Shown here piece by piece: positions 11,714-24,200 of a DNA stretch of 64,000 bases. The DNA lies in assembly GCF_947623445.1 (NCBI RefSeq), contig NC_135240.1, positions 23,622,001 to 23,686,000 of the forward strand, written 5' to 3'. Position 1 is the stretch's first letter; every line of letters starts with the position of its first letter. This DNA comes from Clavelina lepadiformis (taxonomy: Eukaryota; Chordata; Ascidiacea; Aplousobranchia; Clavelinidae). The position numbers were made by a program, and so were the translations under genes. A model generated the notes under the pieces. It did no database searches. It worked only from the letters and a program-made list of their open reading frames with translations, and was not told the DNA's origin.

Positions 11714-14320
11714 TTATCCGTTATAACAACCCTGGATGAATTTTCCCATAGTACCAATTGGTACAGAACTACGTTGCAAGCGACCTAAATCAACGGCAAG
11801 TTTTTCTATTTGCTTTGGTGTATAGTGAGAATTATGACTTGTTGAAAAGTAACGCTCGTCACCAAGGGGCGGCAGAAAGTGAGTTGTTCTTAAACTGTTA
11901 TGTGCTGCCTCATGCGGTTGAAATTTTGCCATGTCATGAGCCGGAAAGTCACTCCATGTTGTCGGGCTAGTTTTTTCGTCACCTACAAACAAGTTTTATT
12001 AAGTTTTACCTATCGTTTAAGATAAAATTTAATAAATATAGCTTTTAAAAATTAAATGCGTTTTCAACATTAAAAATAAGATGTCATACAATTAACACGT
12101 ACCGTAATACTTCAAAGGCACATTTGTGATTGGATAAGAATCAGCCCGTACCCAAGGCACACTGACAGCTTTGTAAGTCGAATCACAGGTCGTGCTATAA
12201 AAGTTAGAGGCATGTTCTTTAGCACCGAGCTGAACATTGCTGAATGTGCGAAGTTGAGATCCATTGACTCTTGGCACTCTTGCACGACGAAGATCGAGCT
12301 TTTACACAAAAATTAATCAACATCAAGTAGCCTACTGAGAATAAAAGCATCTATGCTAATACTAACCTGAAAAGAGATAATTGTTTCAGTAGTATTAATG
12401 AAATCAAATTAAAAGCAAATAGAAAAACTCACAGGTTTGTGATGGGAGCGAGCAACGGTTGAGCTAGTTCTCTCATGAGCTCTGAAAGGATCAAGATCAC
12501 CTTCTGGAATGTCACTTGCATTGCGATCTCTATTACGCTTTTCTCTTGAACCTGAACACAATGCATGCCAGTTAAGCAATTATTTATTATGTTTAATTAT
12601 ATCTATTTCCGAGAATATACATTCTTTATATTATAGGCAGAGCAAAATATCAATTATGGTTCAGCAAAAGAACAATTGGTAAATAAAATTAGGAATAACA
12701 AATAATGAACGATTTTCAATTTAATTCAAAACTTAGTTGAAATATATGCTTCGTGAAGACTAATATTGATTTTCCACTCCATTGACAAGAGTCTTATGTT
12801 AGCATAAAGTAAATTATAGAAATTTTTAAACTGATTAAAAACATGAGTGCCATAACACTTCAAAAAACATAAGAGCTACTTCAGCCAAACACATCATCAA
12901 TTAAGAATCATTTGATGGCTAAATCCTCTAAATTTGGTAATGCACATATCACAATCTAATCCATACGAAGAAAAACTTTGAAGTCCGTCCTGTTTGGAAT
13001 TTACGTTAAATGATTTATCCCAGTTATGTAATTTTTGTGTTTTACCAAATTCGCAACTAAATGCAGTTTACACTGACTCTGAGATATTGGCTTGTATGAC
13101 TCTGCTTGGGTGCTTAGATACTTGTCAAAAGTTCCATGGATATCCTTCATCTTGTAGTTTGTGGCGTAAAGTTGCTTGTAAGCCTTAAAACTGTCCTGGG
13201 ATTCGTAAGTTAGAAAAGAAGGTTGATAGGATTGTTTCATTATAGTTGTATTTTCCACAACTTGTTCTTTATCACCTTCGGGAATGGATGAGACTGTGTG
13301 CTGCAGTAAAAAACATCAAATAGGCTACGTTAACATCGAAAATAGGCTTACTTATACAATAGCCTAATTAGCTGAGATTGCAAATGTAGGCCTATGTCAC
13401 AAAATCTTCAAGCAATAGCAAAATTGACGTGGTTGAAATTTAAATGGTTCTCTGAGAAACGCAACTTCAAACAATTCCAGTTTATGTGTCATCCGTGTGA
13501 AGAATGAGCCCCCAAAATTTTTCTGCCCAGGCCATATGACACTTACCTTAGGAACTGGTTTTGCCGGGTCAACATGCATTCCTGTAAAGGCAGAATCATG
13601 AGTTGTATTAAACCTTCTTAAGCTGTCTCCAGTGATTGTTGATTTTCCACTCCGATGCTGCGACTCAACGTGCTTCGCTTTGTGGGTTTTCATGTCATGA
13701 CCAAGAAAACTTTGCCTTTAAATGAAAACGTATTTGCTTAATATAGGCCTACAAGTTATATAACCTGATATGGTGCAAATAAACTTAAAACCAATAGAGC
13801 ATGATTGGTGTCGTTAGACAAACTTTGATACAATGAAATTCACTTTTAGAGACCTGTAGTTTGAAATGGGTTCATCAGCCTTCTCCTTATCTCCCTGAGG
13901 TAAAGAGCTCTTCATCCAAACTTTTCCTAGTTTGGAAACATCTGTGGGCGCAGTTGGTATTGGCTTGAAATACTCATCATGAGACGTTGAAAATACATCA
14001 ATTCTGCTATCGGAATTCATTTTAAAGTTGGTTTTGTACAGAGATGAGTATTTATCTCGTGTATCATCATGAATAGTTTCTTTCGGAGGATAAGCCTCTC
14101 TCGTTTCTGACACATTTGAGTCAATCTTTGTCAAATCTTGGTGCATAAATTCGGAAGGTTTTGGTGGTAACAACGCCTCTATTTTAAGATTGCTTTGAGG
14201 CGGAACGTAATCTTTGTGGAAAGTGCTCTTCAATGTATCAGGAATAAATCTTTCATCGTGAGAAATCTTATAATGTGATGATGCAAGAAAATCTTGACCT
14301 TTCAATGGCGTTGGAATCAT
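11714..14320 (-). CDS. SAXO5/TEX45-like axonemal microtubule-associated protein
   Basis: The protein is about 482 residues in six exons: 13854-14320, 13547-13715, 13072-13300, 12433-12551, 12103-12298 and 11714-11982. It has no catalytic motif. A loose repeat recurs: SLPQGDKEK, SIPEGDKEQ, DIPEGDLDP and PPLGDERYFSTSHNSHY, each a [SI]P-x-GD followed by polar residues and an aromatic residue. Each copy sits just after an exon start or mid-exon. I recall the same P-x-GD spacing in TEX45/SAXO5, a testis and cilium protein that lines axonemal microtubules, and the length fits (human about 501). This is recognition by motif, not alignment. The exon 3 donor is uncertain: GT at 13071-13070 keeps the phase, while the better-looking donor after 13046 would not. 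A minus-strand AATAAA is at 11321-11326. Confidence 0.72.
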
Positions 14321-14329
14321 GTTGATGAA

Positions 14330-15600
14330 CTTTATTCACTATTTAAAGAGTAAAAATAAACTCGTGTAAAACACAAAAATATTGACAATTTTTGGCTTGG
14401 TCTAGTAACTCTACCTTTTTTGGAAGCTAGGCTAAATCAAACTTTACTACTTCAGCAAAATTAAAGTAATTAGGTACGGTTTAGTTTTAAAAATCACACG
14501 TTGCTTTACATTATGGTTGTTCACTTTTAAGTTTCACATTATTGAACTTAACAAATAACTTACGTTTCTTAGTTTTATGATTCACGTTTACGACAACGCA
14601 CCTCCAGGAATTTCTTTTCAACCAGGTTGGCGCAAGTAATAGCTTTGCCTGTTGTTATGGAGAACTTTATATCATATAATACAGAAATCACTTGAGAAAA
14701 TTTATTGTTCTACGCAATAAAAAAATACTTTAACTTCTTTTTTATATTTGGATCTAAACTAAATAAATATATAAATTTCCAAAATATGATAAAAACTCCC
14801 AAAAATAACTAGATTTTTAATTGTTTACATATGTAACGAGTTATCAATTACACGAATAATTAAAGACCTTGTTGCTATCAAAAAAAATAAGACTATTTAC
14901 ACAATGATTGAAGATTTCTTGTTTTAAGGTTGCGGTCAATTTGTGGAAGCAGATTTTAAATTGGTTTAACTTGAGTAAATCTGCAAGCGTGCAAGAAATA
15001 AATTTGCAATCGTTCACGAAAATTAAGGAAGATTTGTGAAATCCCAAAAAAAACTTATGTGTTCTTCCAGCTATAAAAACATTGGAGAATTATCCAACCA
15101 GAGATTCTTTACTGATTTGCATTATCTAAGATATAAGAAATGAGAAACGTTTTGTTTATTTTGATATACATATGTTTGATTTACATAGTTTGCTAGGTAT
15201 AAATATTTCGGTATTTATTAAAATAAACGTCCTCCTAATAAAAAAAATGGTAGGTTCCAAGAAAGCTTCTTAGTGGTTGAACTTCTACAGCCCAAGATAA
15301 ATATATTGCTTCTGATTTTATGTTCTTTAAAATATTTTGTAAATAGAAAACAAGTTTTTTATGTTGTACAAGCTTACTTAACTAAACCTGAATTAAGCAT
15401 AATTTTGCCATGAACATCTCCAGCCGAAAATAGTATTCATGATTTTATTTTGGAACACCAAGTTTTCAAAGTTTTGTAAAAGGGAATTACCCGATTATGA
15501 TTATGCAGGTCACCTGACCTGCCATAATTCATGTAAATTTGTAAAATAGAGGAAATTTTTGAAAAGGGCAAATGGCAAATGTTGCAAATTGATAGTTTAC
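14330..15600. other. divergent intergenic region between the SAXO5-like gene and AAGAB
   Basis: The two flanking genes point away from each other, so this 1.3 kb must hold both promoters. It is AT-rich, and I saw no clear TATA box at the expected spacing. No coding exon is supported. Confidence 0.5.
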
Positions 15601-15616
15601 AGTAAAATATTGAGTA

Positions 15617-18600
15617 ATGGCAGGTCAGTGTGTTGCAGTAATTAGCTGTCCTATGGAGGGAGGAAACGATTCTTTGACTTCGCCAGTCAGTTTAATTAAA
15701 GGTGGGTGCGTTTTGTGTTACTTATGATAGGCTGATTTGAGATTACTATAATAAACAATGATGGAATCGTTACTGATAAGTGATTCGTATCGAAGCTGAT
15801 TACTGATGTTTATGAATATGTTTTTAAACTTATAATTTTATTTTTCTCAAAGTTTTTTCTGGAACAAACAGGCCTGTAGAAATAATGATTATTATTTGCC
15901 AGTCAATCGTAAAAAACATAATTTGTCTTGAAACACATTTTTGAGGAATCCTAACAACTGCAAAGATATTTTAGTTGATATTCAAAAAACAGTTGCAGAT
16001 TTTTAACCATACTTCGTCACTCGAAAATGTGCACTTTGAAAATTTTATAGCCTAATCTGGATCTCTAGGCCTAACTGAAAGTTTGTATAATGCATGTATT
16101 TTTCCGTAGCAGAAAGCTGGCTTATGCACCATTTTATCAGCGGAAAATTTTTGTTACCTATTGTAAGCTGCAGAGCTGGACAACCGCTTTTTAAAAAGTT
16201 TGTCATTCTGACTCATCAATGAAAAAAACCGTCGCTTGTGCTTTCGCTCTTCTATATAGCAAAGAGTGCACTCGTTTTGCCGCTCATGCTCCTGCTCTTT
16301 TTAGCAATTGAAAAATATTATCATTCTCAATTTCGCACATTTTCCAAAACCAACCACATTCGTATGTTGGAATTTTGCACTGTCAAGCATGTGTCTGACT
16401 GTATCGTTATGATTGCTTATTATTATTTGTTGTAAATGTAAATTTCATGAAATCAGATATTGAAGAGTTTTATTTCTGGTCAAACCTGCCACAAATGATT
16501 AATATGCGAGTAAGGTTTTAACAACCTTTTAGACTTGTAGATGCCAAGCATATATCGTTTAAGTAAAAGTTATAAAAATAACAGCAACGTAAAGCAAATT
16601 ACGACACTTTGATGACAATTCAGCTCATTTGTGTGAGTTTCTCTATCATCTCATCAGTCACCAGTCTTATTGAACATTGTTTCCAGGCTAAAACACTAAT
16701 CGTTTATATCGAATCGCCATGAAATGGTTCAGACGTGGTTGCATATTGTAGCCTTGTTTTGCGTATTGTATTGTTCATTTTTTTGCAATTAACCTTACAG
16801 ATCGAAAATTGTGGATAAAATTAGTCTCACAGCAATCATCTTTTGTTCACTACACAAAACTATAATGTTAAAAATGTTAAAGCATTGCATTGCAAAAAAA
16901 GAGCAACAAGCAGATAACCCTTAAAAAGACTGTGCTCGTGGTTCCGCTCCTAATTTGAAAAAGGAGCGTCGTTCTTGAGATCGTTCCTATAAAAGGAGCA
17001 CACTCGAGCCAAGCTCTGGTAAGCTGTTACAAGCATTACATTGGAAGGTGGCAAATTTTGGCATATTTGTTCAGCGAACTGCAAGCAAACATTTTAGATC
17101 TAACAAGGATGCATCCAGGCATTTTGTGGTAACATTTTTGTATACATAAAAGTCATTACCAGACTGCCGAGTTTGCGTGGAACATGTTTATCGTGTGCTA
17201 CTCTTGTGTTCTACAAGAAAAGTGCATGCTGGTTATATATAGGCCTATACTCCAAATTTAGCAGTATGACATGCATATATTGTAGTTGTATCCGCATTAT
17301 ATTGGTTTTAGTTTGTATTAGAGCATTTATTTACTTTAAAGTAAATACTTATTAGCATTTTGAATAAAATTAAGGACAATGGTATTTTAAAAATATATAA
17401 AAGGTATCTTGGATGTTGAGGAACTAACTGCCAAAAGTAAACACAACTTCACTTCTTCATATGAATGGAAAATATCAAACAAATATTACAACGCTGCTGT
17501 TGACATTTGCATGCTTCAAGAGAAGACAGTCGGGAATGAAGAATTTGCTAACGAAGTTGAGGCTCTTGTTGCGATATTTGATTCAAAAAAGGTGAATTTT
17601 TGTGATGCACATTATACCTGCTGTTCTATAGCAGGAAACCACGTTCCAGTAACCATTGCACATTTTTTCATGTTTTCGGTAAAAGGAAAGGAAAGGTCTT
17701 GTTGCATTGGAAGCCTGGTCTTCATATATTGATCTGTGGGAACCGGAAATCAAACTAGCTGTTTGTGAAAGGTATGGTTAGTATGTTCTGAATGTAAGGA
17801 TCAAAGCTGTTAGCAGTAAAAAGCATGAAACTTATCATTTTGAACAATTAATATTTTCAAAAGAGGTTAATTTCAAAAAGGTGTTCCTCTTTGAATGATG
17901 ATGAAAGTGATCATATGAGCCGTGAAAAAGCTCAACTCTGGTGCCTTGATAATGATTTTGAGCTTGTTGAATTGGACCCAGTCAGAGATGACTACAGTGA
18001 ATGTATACTTTTTATTATTTTGTAATCAGTAATCGGTTACTTCAGTAAGATTTTTGTATTGTAGATTTTTTAGAATAGATATTTTCCCGATTTTCGAACT
18101 ATTTTTAAAGAAGTAAATTTGCAAAATATATGAAATAATTGTAAATGTTTATCAAACATTTGTAAAATTAAAGCATATATTAGCTAGTTTTATTAAATAT
18201 AATAAAGTTGAACAAACTTTGTCATCTAAGTCTGGTTTCTGCGCAAACAATTAATTTATGCGCATACAAAACTTGTTATCTTCAGTTGAAGACTTTGGAA
18301 TCACACGAATCCGTAAAGCACTTACCGCTCATATGTGGCCAAATATGCAGCTTAAAAGTTTTAAAAACCACGAAAGTGACACCAGTAATACAAAAAAACA
18401 GGCATGTTATATTTAACAATGCCATATCTAAGGATAAAATTTTACATTTGTTACTGTAATGCATCTTTTTCAAACCTATATTTAAAAACTTAAAAACATC
18501 TAAAAACTAAGCCAATAAACTTCCTATGAATACAGACTCCTAGTGAAAATGAGACAATTGACTCATCACCTAAAACAAGCCCACGACGGACAGATAATGA

Positions 18601-19098
18601 AGCAAGAAGAAATGTTGAAGAAAGTATTGATGCTTTACTTTCTGAGCCTAATGAGTTTGATGATGATTTTGAAACTCTGTTTCAAAAAATGAAAGTGTTT
18701 AAAGGTGGAGCTATCTTTTTAACTTTGATCATTTATCTATTGTTATTTGTCAAGTGCTAGTTCAAGCTCTAAGTTCTAGTTTGTCCTGAAATAGCACTGT
18801 TGCTGATTGCTGTTTTCTTCACTTATGAAATAGCTTTTGCTATTGTTGCTATTTTTTAGTTTTATTTGAAAACTTTGCAGTTTTACGTGATGAAGTATTC
18901 TGTTTTAGTTTCGATTTAATTTAAGCACATAAACATGTTGAACACATTATTTTTCAATGTGTTCTAATAGATTCTGCCGCTGCTATGCCAGAAACATCCA
19001 GAAAAGACTATGCCGAAAAAGTAGTGACTGCGTTTTGGAAGGCTATAGGAGGAGATGAAGATGAACTGGGACGAATATCATCTGACGAAGGAAGCTAA
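15617..19098 (+). CDS. AAGAB: AAGAB, alpha/gamma-adaptin-binding protein p34
   Basis: AAGAB is a cytosolic chaperone for assembly of AP-1 and AP-2 adaptor complexes. Seven exons give about 297 residues (human 315): 15617-15701, 17404-17591, 17686-17771, 17881-18002, 18286-18401, 18536-18704 and 18971-19098. The GTPase-like N-terminal half reads VAVISCPMEGG, WKISNKYYNAAVDICML and VEALVAIFDSKK, with LWCLDNDFELVELDP and GITRIRKALTAHMWPNM following. The C-terminal signature is strong: DDFETLFQKMKVFK, then YAEKVVTAFWKAIGGDEDEL and a final SSDEGS. The donor after 18401 reads CAG|GCATGT. It is a GC donor, and only this choice joins exon 6 in phase. Intron 1 (1.7 kb) contains a hAT-like MITE. AATAAA is at 19607-19612. 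Identification is firm; the GC-AG intron is inference. Confidence 0.93.
16171..17018 (+). mobile_element. non-autonomous hAT-like transposon (MITE), 848 bp
   Basis: The element begins CAGAGCTGG and ends CCAAGCTCTG, so the termini form a short inverted repeat. It is flanked by a perfect 8-bp direct repeat, GTAAGCTG, at 16163-16170 and 17019-17026. An 8-bp duplication with CAG...CTG ends is the hAT superfamily mark. No transposase frame is present. It sits in AAGAB intron 1, and a related copy lies at 21412-22020. Confidence 0.9.
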
Positions 19099-19612
19099 GA
19101 AAAAGTCATCCTCCTCAAATTACCTATATACTCATCTAGCTGGCTGTTTAAATCAGAGGACTCTGGTTGCTTCATTCATTAGCATCTTCTAAGACATCCC
19201 AATCCAGCGGTCTGCTAATATTAAATTACATTGCCATTCTGGATTCTCCAGTACTTTGCATGTTATTTAATGCCATTTATACGCAAGTAAGCACTTTGTT
19301 GAAACCAGATTTGGATGCAGTTTCTGCTTTAAGAATTACTGCCGTTTTCCTATGAGCCGGGATGTGCCAAAGCAAAAAAGACTCAGATTTGTGACAATAC
19401 TAATAATATATCATGTTCTTCGTGCAGACCTTGCTCAATGTGTTTAATCGAAGTATCTGATAAGGAAGAAAATTGATCATGTTTAAACTTATGACTGCTG
19501 CCACTTGAAAAAAATACTAAATATTTATCAAACTATTCCAATACGTCTTTATGGATGATTAATACAATGGAACAGTGTTTTGCTGTTGGTTTTTTACTTC
19601 ATGCAAAATAAA

Positions 19613-21211
19613 GGCCCGAATCTGCTTGCAATAATGGAATTTGTTAGAACAAGTAAAATAATTGATGTTGGGATTTGTGTTAACATTGTCACACCCTAAA
19701 ATAAATTTACAGTGTTGCGTTTAGCAAAAAACTTTTCATCCAGACAATTTATATAGTTTGCACTGCTTTAGTAGTTTGGAATTACAGTGTTGGTGTTTGA
19801 TCTGCGTCATTGAGAGATGTGATTCATATGCACTCACAAGTGTTAACGTGTTTGAAAGTTATATATTTTTAAATCACAGACAAATTTACACTGATTAGCA
19901 GTTATTACTTAACTTTTTGGGGGACTTGTGCAAAGTTTTGAAGTATGGTAAAGTGGAATATAACACAATTATACAATAAGTATAATCAAGACGTGCAGAA
20001 GCATTTAATTAGCTGAGTTAATGTGTTAGAAGCGCATTGTTAATTACAAACATGAAATGTTAGCGTTTTTTCAAATCTTAGACATAGAAATCAAAAACGT
20101 GTTGGACAAAAACATTTAATGCCCAAAATTTCCCGCAGTAAACGAAGCATTGTGCACAAAAACATACACTAACCCAACACCCTCAATGGTGTCATGAAAG
20201 CAAACTATTTTAAAGAAAATTTAACCTTTGACCATTGAAAAGTCCCCAGAGACAAGGGTTAGTTTCAGTTACTGCGTACATTATTGCAGCAATTCAACAA
20301 ACTTGTTGCATAAGCTTCGTTCACAAAAGCTTGCTTCGACGAGGTACGTTGTAAAGTGAAGTTTTGGGATTCCTTTTTCACCACTTCAACAACACTTTTC
20401 AACATTCCTTTTTCACCACTTTTCAAAAGATGTTTTGAAAATTCGCCACAACAAAACAAAAGGATGTGTGTCACGTGACGTATGTAACCTTACAACTTCA
20501 CGTCACTGCTTGGCCAATCAGAAAGTAGGTGAGCGAACAGCTGACTTAAAGAATGGAGACCTTTCTAGCATCAAAACACTGGAAAGTTCTTTTTGTAACC
20601 AACGTCTAAGTTCCGCTAAGCACCGTAAGTGGTTCAGAGGATGGATTGAGTGAGTTTTGTCCTTTCGCAACGCGTACCTACTACCTTACCAGCTTAAAAT
20701 GATAATTAATGCCACCGATTCCGGTAGATTTATTATAAATGCCGGGAATTTCCTGTTTGGCTGACATCCTATACCGTGGTGTAGCGCAGACTATTTGTTT
20801 ATGTTTACTACTTTTCGCCAACTAGAAAGCTGTTGTCCGTTTTATAAATAGTGTAACAATGATAGTAGCTAACAATGAATTAGTGAATTAACGTAGCTAC
20901 TATCTTAATAATAGTAGCTAATGATGAATTAACAACAATACTGACAATCACCGCCGGTAGGCCTACCTAGTAGTTAGACTTAAAACTGAATAGGCTATAT
21001 ATTGTTGGTTTGTTGCAAGAGGTGATTAAGGTCTTTAGGCTAGATCTTCTTTAAAAGCAGTTAAATACTAATAGCGAACGCATAGAACAACACTGTAACA
21101 ACTCTTTTTATCCATTTTTTAGATTATCTGTCTTGTCTTTCAAGTTATATGTTGTCTAAATGTAATTGTAGAAGTTAATGTTAACAAGTCACAACGTAAA
21201 TTGTTAAAAAA
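19613..21211. other. intergenic region between AAGAB and the TCP11-like gene
   Basis: No exon is supported. It contains a short direct repeat, ATTCCTTTTTCACCACTT, at about 20369 and 20404. A promoter-like cluster follows at about 20466-20525 with CACGTG, a GTGACGTA CRE-like site and CCAATCA. At 20860-20900 a small hairpin pairs GATAGTAGCTA with TAGCTACTATC. The cluster may drive the TCP11-like gene 0.7 kb downstream. Confidence 0.45.
20466..20525. promoter_or_regulatory. promoter-like motif cluster (E-box, CRE-like, CCAAT)
   Basis: Within 60 bases are GTCACGTGACGTA, a second ACTTCACGTCACT and the CCAAT box GGCCAATCAGA. This mix is typical of TATA-less animal promoters. It is 690 bases before the first ATG of the TCP11-like gene. 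Which gene it serves is inference. Confidence 0.4.
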
Positions 21212-24200
21212 ATGAGTGAAGAAAATTCAGAAAAACTGCCTCTATGTCCAAACCATAATAATGAAAGTAAGGATGAACTTTAAATTTAACTTTAGTTGAT
21301 AAATTTTTCATACTCACACGAATTATCACTGACAGTATTGGCTACTTGCATCAATATGATGTGTGAACGCCAGTATTCAAATTGTTTGTATGACATATTA
21401 TTATATATATATGGAACTGGGCATAAGTGCGCTCTTTTACTTTTAAAACGATCTTGAGAACGATGCCCTTTTTTCAAACTAAGAGCGAAACCACGAGCGC
21501 ACCCTTTTGTAAGGCTTATCCGCTTGTCACTTTTGCTCAATCAACAATGCATGGATAAAGGAGAAAACTTTATCTTTTTGACTTCTTTGAGACTAAATTT
21601 ATTCCTTTCAACAATCATTAGACAATTTACTAGCGCCAGTAAAGCGGTAATTGTCTTGACATTGCTGTTATTTTTATAACTTAAACAATATATGAAAATG
21701 AATACATAATAGGCAATTAAATTATTAAACGTGAGCATCAATAATTCTAAATGGTTCTACTTTTGATCATTTGTAGTAGATGGGATCAAAACAAAACTCT
21801 TCAACATCGGTTTCCATGAAATCTTATAACATTTATTAGGCTACATTTGAATACAAGATCTTCAATGCAATTTTGCAAAATACAAATGCAAGCAAGCAAG
21901 GAAAATAGCTTTCAATTGTAAAAGAGAGCAGGAGCAATAAAACGAGTGAACTTCTTTTTTATAAAAGAACATAAGCACTGTGAGCGATTCTCTTTTTAAA
22001 TGAATGGTTGCCCAGCTCTGTATATACATATGTGCATGTACATTGTACACATAACTCATTTGATGATGTGCTGTTAAAAACTTTTTCATTGTAACAGCTC
22101 CGGTTGGTAAAAAACGCTCAAGAGACGTGGTAAAACCTATTGAAACAAAATCGAAAAGTAAAACAACTCCTACACAGATTCCACCAAAGCCAGTTTTGGA
22201 CATTTGCAAAGGTATTATATTACTTTAATTTCATTTAGATCACTTTCAACCAATATTTTAAGCATTTTTCAATTGATCTCTAGTCTGGTATTTAATATTC
22301 ATTAGAACAACAATCACTGACTGGTTGCTAACAGCTATAGACATTAACAGTCGTGTTTTATGGCTGTTTTGTGCTATTTTCTTTAAAAAATCTTTTCATT
22401 TCAAAAAATAATGATGACATGTTTTGGATATGTGTAAAATGTAACAAGTCAGTGATTGAAGTTAACGGTAGAAAAAATATTTAGGCATCAAAAATAATAA
22501 TAATTTGGAGATGTGTGCTAATGTTATATAAGGGCGGATTGTTTATTTTTTTAAACTTTTTACTCAAAAATCTTAGAGCAATTACAAGAGTTGTTTATAC
22601 ATTCTATTTATCCACCCAAGTAAAAATAAAATTTTATTTACAGCATTGTTGTTGTTTTTACAGGACATTTTGGCAAAGTTGTTATTTCCACACCAAGTGG
22701 TATTCTCATTGTTTCTTCAATGATTTGTTGAAGTTGTATAAACTGTGATAGTTTCAACCTCTATGTTATGATTTTTTGTAATAGCATAAAAGTTTATAAA
22801 GATTAGAATGTTATTTAACGAAGTTTCTGTTTCTCAGCATCACCACCGAATAAAAAATCAAGTTCAATGAAAGATTTATTAGAAGCAAAAGAAGCCGCTC
22901 ACAATTTGTTCTTAGCGCATGAGATTGCAGTGAATGACAAATTTAAGATATCAGAGCCCAGTGAGAAAATGCCACAACAACAATCCAAACAATCACCCAT
23001 AGGTTGTGTGATGTGCAATGTAGAATAAATTTATAGAATACAATTACAAAAATTGATTTATGTTTTGTAGAAATATTTCACAATACATAACTGCATGATT
23101 TTGCAGAAAAATTTGAAACCACTTTGAAGACAGTGATGTATCGTGCCTTCTGGGACAAACTGGACAAAGATTTAAAATCGGAACCAATAATATTTAACCA
23201 CGCGCTTAAGTTAGTGGCTGAAGTAAAAGAAATCCTACTCTCTTTACTCCAAAAAGATCGAGTTACAACCATGCACAAAAGGTGATGTAAATTGAGCAGT
23301 AAATATACACCGTGGGTACAAATTAAATATTAAACGGCGTGAGAGTTACAGCACGTGGCTTCAATACCAGTTTGATGTTTAGAATTAATGAAGCATTGGA
23401 TATGGAGTTATTGCAACAGCAAGCAGAAAATGACGCGCTCGACATACAAAAGTTGTCAACCTTTTTGATTGACACAATGGCATCAATGTGTGCTCCTGTT
23501 CGAGATAAGGATGTTGAAGCTTTGCGTTCCATTGATAACATCACCGAACTCTTTAAGTAATAACAAAACCAATTTTACATTTTTATGGTGATCACAATGC
23601 ATATATGACATGGCTATATTTGATTTTTGTTGATTGTGGCAGAAATTCAACAGCTATACTTAAATTCAATTCACTATCAATGCCTTGTTTGTCACGTCCA
23701 GATCAAACACAAATGAAGCAATGCTTGTGGAAAAATGTAGTAATCATCATGGTATATCTTTGTACAGGGGAATATACTCGGTATTAAAAAGCATGTCGAG
23801 AGACACAGCAAATTTCCACATTGCCGCGTTCAGACCACACATTCAACAGCAAATGGTTGAACAAGAAAGGAGCAAGTTTTCCTTGTTGCTTTCCAAACTT
23901 CCAAGTAAGCCCCACCTTGTCAGTGGATTTGTGTTCCATGGGTCTATCTCTGCTTCTTTGAGTGGGACGTTATATTATCTACGATAATCTTTTATTTGGT
24001 TTTGTGCAGATGGCCTTGATGTCACAGAAAAATGGTTGGAAAGAGTGTACATGGAATTGAAAGAGGAACATACCAAAAATGGGTGAGGTTCTTTAAAATT
24101 CAAATCTTACATTGTTTGAATAATAGCGTTTCTGAAACGGATATTGTACCAATAATTTTGTGTTTGTATTTTTAGGATTAAATACGTGTTTTTATTCTAA

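Noticed and set aside
13007-13046. Longer exon 3 of the SAXO5-like gene using the donor after 13046
   Set aside because: The donor looks better, but it puts the next exon out of phase and destroys the DIPEGD motif.
21862-22209. 115-codon minus-strand frame
   Set aside because: It runs across the end of a transposon and the antisense of a real TCP11-like exon; no domain is visible.
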